Below, piece by piece: positions 6,138 to 6,307 of a stretch of 6,307 nucleotides of DNA (positions within the stretch are counted from its first letter, which is position 1; each line of letters starts with the position of its first letter). The stretch is from Candidatus Melainabacteria bacterium (GTDB lineage: Bacteria; Cyanobacteriota; Vampirovibrionia; Obscuribacterales; Obscuribacteraceae), in contig JACQVM010000047.1 of assembly GCA_016209785.1 (NCBI GenBank), forward strand, positions 1 through 6,307, read 5' to 3'. The position numbers and the translations under genes are program-made. The notes below the pieces were generated by a model. It saw nothing but the letters and a program-made list of their open reading frames with translations, made no database searches and had not been told where the DNA came from.

Positions 6138-6307
6138 ATGCTAGAACTTACCTTGCAAATAGTTGTTTTTACAGGCGGCATTTTAGGTCAAATGCCTCTG
6201 GCTGCTATTAATCCTCAGGCAGACCGGGGTTGGCAAGTTATTGCAGTTACCCTTTTATGTAGTTTTCTAGCCCAAAGCGTCAAGATAGTGACTAAGCTCC
6301 TGCGTAC
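6138..6307 (+). CDS. Divergent PAP2 (DivPAP2/DUF212) membrane protein, N-terminal fragment (3' end outside window)
   Basis: An open frame runs from ATG at 6138 to the right edge, giving 56 complete codons. The end of the fragment, VIAVTLLCSFLAQSVKIVTKLLR (given here as two parts: VIAVTLLCSFLAQ and SVKIVTKLLR), resembles the first helix of DivPAP2 proteins, which as I recall carry an A-L-L-A-W-L-x-A-Q-x-x-K-V-type pattern and follow the geranylgeranyl synthase gene in many cyanobacteria. The diagnostic GGMPSSHS phosphatase-like motif would lie beyond the window. PAP2-type proteins are integral-membrane lipid phosphatases or relatives; activity of the DivPAP2 branch is poorly defined. The start is uncertain: ATG 6138 has no clear Shine-Dalgarno, whereas the in-frame ATG at 6192 (residue 19) follows AGG at 6185-6187 by 4 nt and would give a more usual N-terminus. 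The 34-bp gap to the upstream gene suggests one operon. Confidence 0.55.
   Translation, partial: MLELTLQIVVFTGGILGQMPLAAINPQADRGWQVIAVTLLCSFLAQSVKIVTKLLR

Noticed and set aside
1..6307. CRISPR array, tRNA/rRNA, insertion sequence ends, or HIP1 (GCGATCGC) repeats
   Set aside because: None seen by eye: no regularly spaced repeats, no cloverleaf-like region in the short gaps, no transposase-like frame and no HIP1 octamer.

Overview
The window is bacterial chromosomal DNA, densely packed with genes and of moderate GC (about 57% by hand count at 61-300, nearer 40% around 3421-3540). It holds eight genes, one cut by each edge. I see no RNA gene, mobile element, CRISPR array or phage gene. The pairing of a type II (plant/cyanobacterial-like) geranylgeranyl diphosphate synthase with a downstream DivPAP2 (DUF212) gene is an arrangement I associate with Cyanobacteria and their non-photosynthetic relatives (Melainabacteria/Vampirovibrionia). 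No photosynthesis gene is visible, so this placement is a modest-confidence inference.

Left part (1-1195): the C-terminal ~207 residues of a UbiD/Fdc-type prenyl-FMN-dependent decarboxylase run off the left edge on the + strand. Twelve bases on, and convergent with it, is a - strand gene for an antibiotic-biosynthesis-monooxygenase (ABM) domain fused to two C-terminal membrane helices. It has a good ribosome binding site and a perfect TATAAT box upstream. A 180-bp non-coding gap follows (1196-1375).

Middle (1376-3328): two - strand peptidase S66 (LD-carboxypeptidase, LdcA) paralogues lie in tandem 15 bp apart, so they are almost certainly co-transcribed. The first in transcription order keeps the Ser-Glu-His triad (S116, E222, H297). 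The second keeps only the Glu: the nucleophile is Asn (N114) and the His position is Ala (A285), although the fold motifs and a full-length frame are intact. This active/dead pair, possibly a catalytic heterodimer or a sensor/regulator of peptidoglycan peptide recycling, is the most interesting thing in the window.

Right part (3447-6307): divergent from the S66 pair across a 118-bp promoter region, a + strand series runs acyl-CoA dehydrogenase, a 141-aa single-helix membrane protein of unknown function (GTG start), geranylgeranyl diphosphate synthase, and the start of a DivPAP2 membrane phosphatase-like gene cut by the right edge. Gaps are 25, 85 and 34 bp with no convincing terminator between them, so one operon is plausible. 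The last two genes suggest isoprenoid (C20 diphosphate) metabolism; the acyl-CoA dehydrogenase points to fatty-acyl or branched-chain acyl oxidation.
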